DNA of 5,770 nucleotides. It comes from Deltaproteobacteria bacterium (lineage in GTDB: Bacteria > Desulfobacterota > Desulfobacteria > Desulfobacterales > C00003060). The notes below the pieces were generated by a model. That model did not search any database and was not told where the DNA came from. It saw only the letters and a program-made list of their open reading frames with translations. The stretch is taken from contig QMMV01000147.1 in assembly GCA_003647435.1 (NCBI GenBank), positions 1-5,770 of the forward strand, read 5' to 3'. Shown piece after piece: positions 5,166 through 5,770 of this stretch. Made by a program: the position numbers and the translations under genes. Positions within the stretch are counted from its first letter, which is position 1; every line of letters starts with the position of its first letter.

Positions 5166-5770
5166 TCATTCAAGAGAAAGCTTGAATTTCCGTTTCATGA
5201 AGTCCATGAAGGCGTCTCCGCCCTCATGACCGGGGCGGCTCCCCAGGGCCCAGAAGAGGTATTGTCTTTCATAAGGGGCCTCTTGGGCCTCCACCCAGTC
5301 CATCGGATAGCAGAGTACGGGGGCTTCCTGAATCTTCCGGGAGCGAAGGAGCTTTGCCGCGGCGGAACAAACCATGTCCCAGGAAAGTGTGTGGGGGTCC
5401 AGCACCCACACCTTGACTCCGTTGAGCAGGTCCGACAGGTCGAGACCCAGGTCCGAGCGGTTCAACAGGAGAATCGCCTTCGGATCCCGGCCCTGTTTCA
5501 GGCTGTAGACTTCCATCTCCCGGATCAGCCCGTTCTGCGCATAGGTTGCGGCAAGGGTTGCGGCCTCCGGAAGTGCCCGGGGCAGGCCCAGGGCCTCCAG
5601 CATGAGCCCTCCCGATTGTTCCTCGTAGGTCTTCTCGAGCAAGGTCAGATCCTTTTTCGTGCTTTTCCGCAAGGACCATCCCTTCCCGAGGCCCGTCGAG
5701 GCTTCGGTGGTTTGGAAAAGGTGGTAGGAAAAAAGGTCTATGGAGCATGCCCTGGGATTCTTCAAACTCC
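5166..5770 (-). CDS. Protein of uncertain function, N-terminus outside the window
   Basis: At least 199 residues are read on the - strand, ending with TGA at 5168-5166. A TTG at 5765-5763 could serve as a start, but the frame stays open to the window edge, so this is probably the C-terminal part of a longer protein. From the TTG, residues about 30-165 look like a compact alpha/beta domain: LRKSTKKDLTLLEKTYEEQSGGLMLEAL, then EMEVYSLKQGRDPKAILLLN, then GLDLSDLLNGVKVWVLD, then APVLCYPMDWVEA. The pattern recalls a GNAT-like region that I remember following PilZ domains in deltaproteobacterial proteins. That is a weak, memory-based resemblance, and no PilZ domain is visible here. There is no signal peptide or membrane segment in the part seen. 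It converges on the formyltransferase gene, so the two are not in one operon. Confidence 0.7.
   Translation of the reverse strand, partial: SLKNPRACSIDLFSYHLFQTTEASTGLGKGWSLRKSTKKDLTLLEKTYEEQSGGLMLEALGLPRALPEAATLAATYAQNGLIREMEVYSLKQGRDPKAILLLNRSDLGLDLSDLLNGVKVWVLDPHTLSWDMVCSAAAKLLRSRKIQEAPVLCYPMDWVEAQEAPYERQYLFWALGSRPGHEGGDAFMDFMKRKFKLSLE

Noticed and set aside
5168..5187. 7-bp inverted repeat ATTCAAG / CTTGAAT at the end of the - strand gene
   Set aside because: It is AT-rich and short, falls in the last codons, and lacks a T tract, so there is no support for a terminator or operator.

Overview
The window is a GC-rich bacterial segment with two parts. The left part (about 1-4030) is an accessory-looking block read entirely on the + strand. 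The right part (about 4275-5770) looks like ordinary chromosome. The style of the formyltransferase and of the right-edge protein suggests a Desulfobacterota (deltaproteobacterial) host. That is an inference from remembered protein families, not a measurement.

Left part. The window opens inside an IS3-family transposase orfA whose reading frame stops abruptly. Its TGA overlaps the ATG of the next gene (ATGA, 151-154). Three closely packed genes follow. The first (151-1305) is a conserved protein of unknown function with a basic, helical C-terminal half. The second (1309-2544) has a CcbP-like acidic N-terminal domain, a middle beta-rich region and a TPR-like C-terminus. The third (from 2561) is a chimera. 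Its first ~180 residues resemble the N-terminal part of a DUF6880-type helical protein. The rest is a RhuM protein with a C-terminal Fic/Doc domain. Gaps of 3 and 16 bp suggest one operon, and the truncated transposase is the element nearest to its start.

The third gene is also broken. A perfect 8-bp tandem duplication (3795-3810) throws translation out of frame just before the Fic/Doc active-site motif. The protein that is read ends at 3952, while the original frame, carrying HSFVDGNKR, continues to 4029. Removing one 8-bp copy restores a 486-residue protein. IS truncation, gene fusion and a recent frameshift within 4 kb indicate a rearranged, partly decaying region.

Right part. After a 245-bp spacer with a REP-like palindrome comes a PurN-like formyltransferase gene (4275-5072) with a clear Shine-Dalgarno site. 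A convergent - strand gene of uncertain function (5166 to the right edge) is incomplete in the window. No tRNA, rRNA, CRISPR array or riboswitch was recognised.
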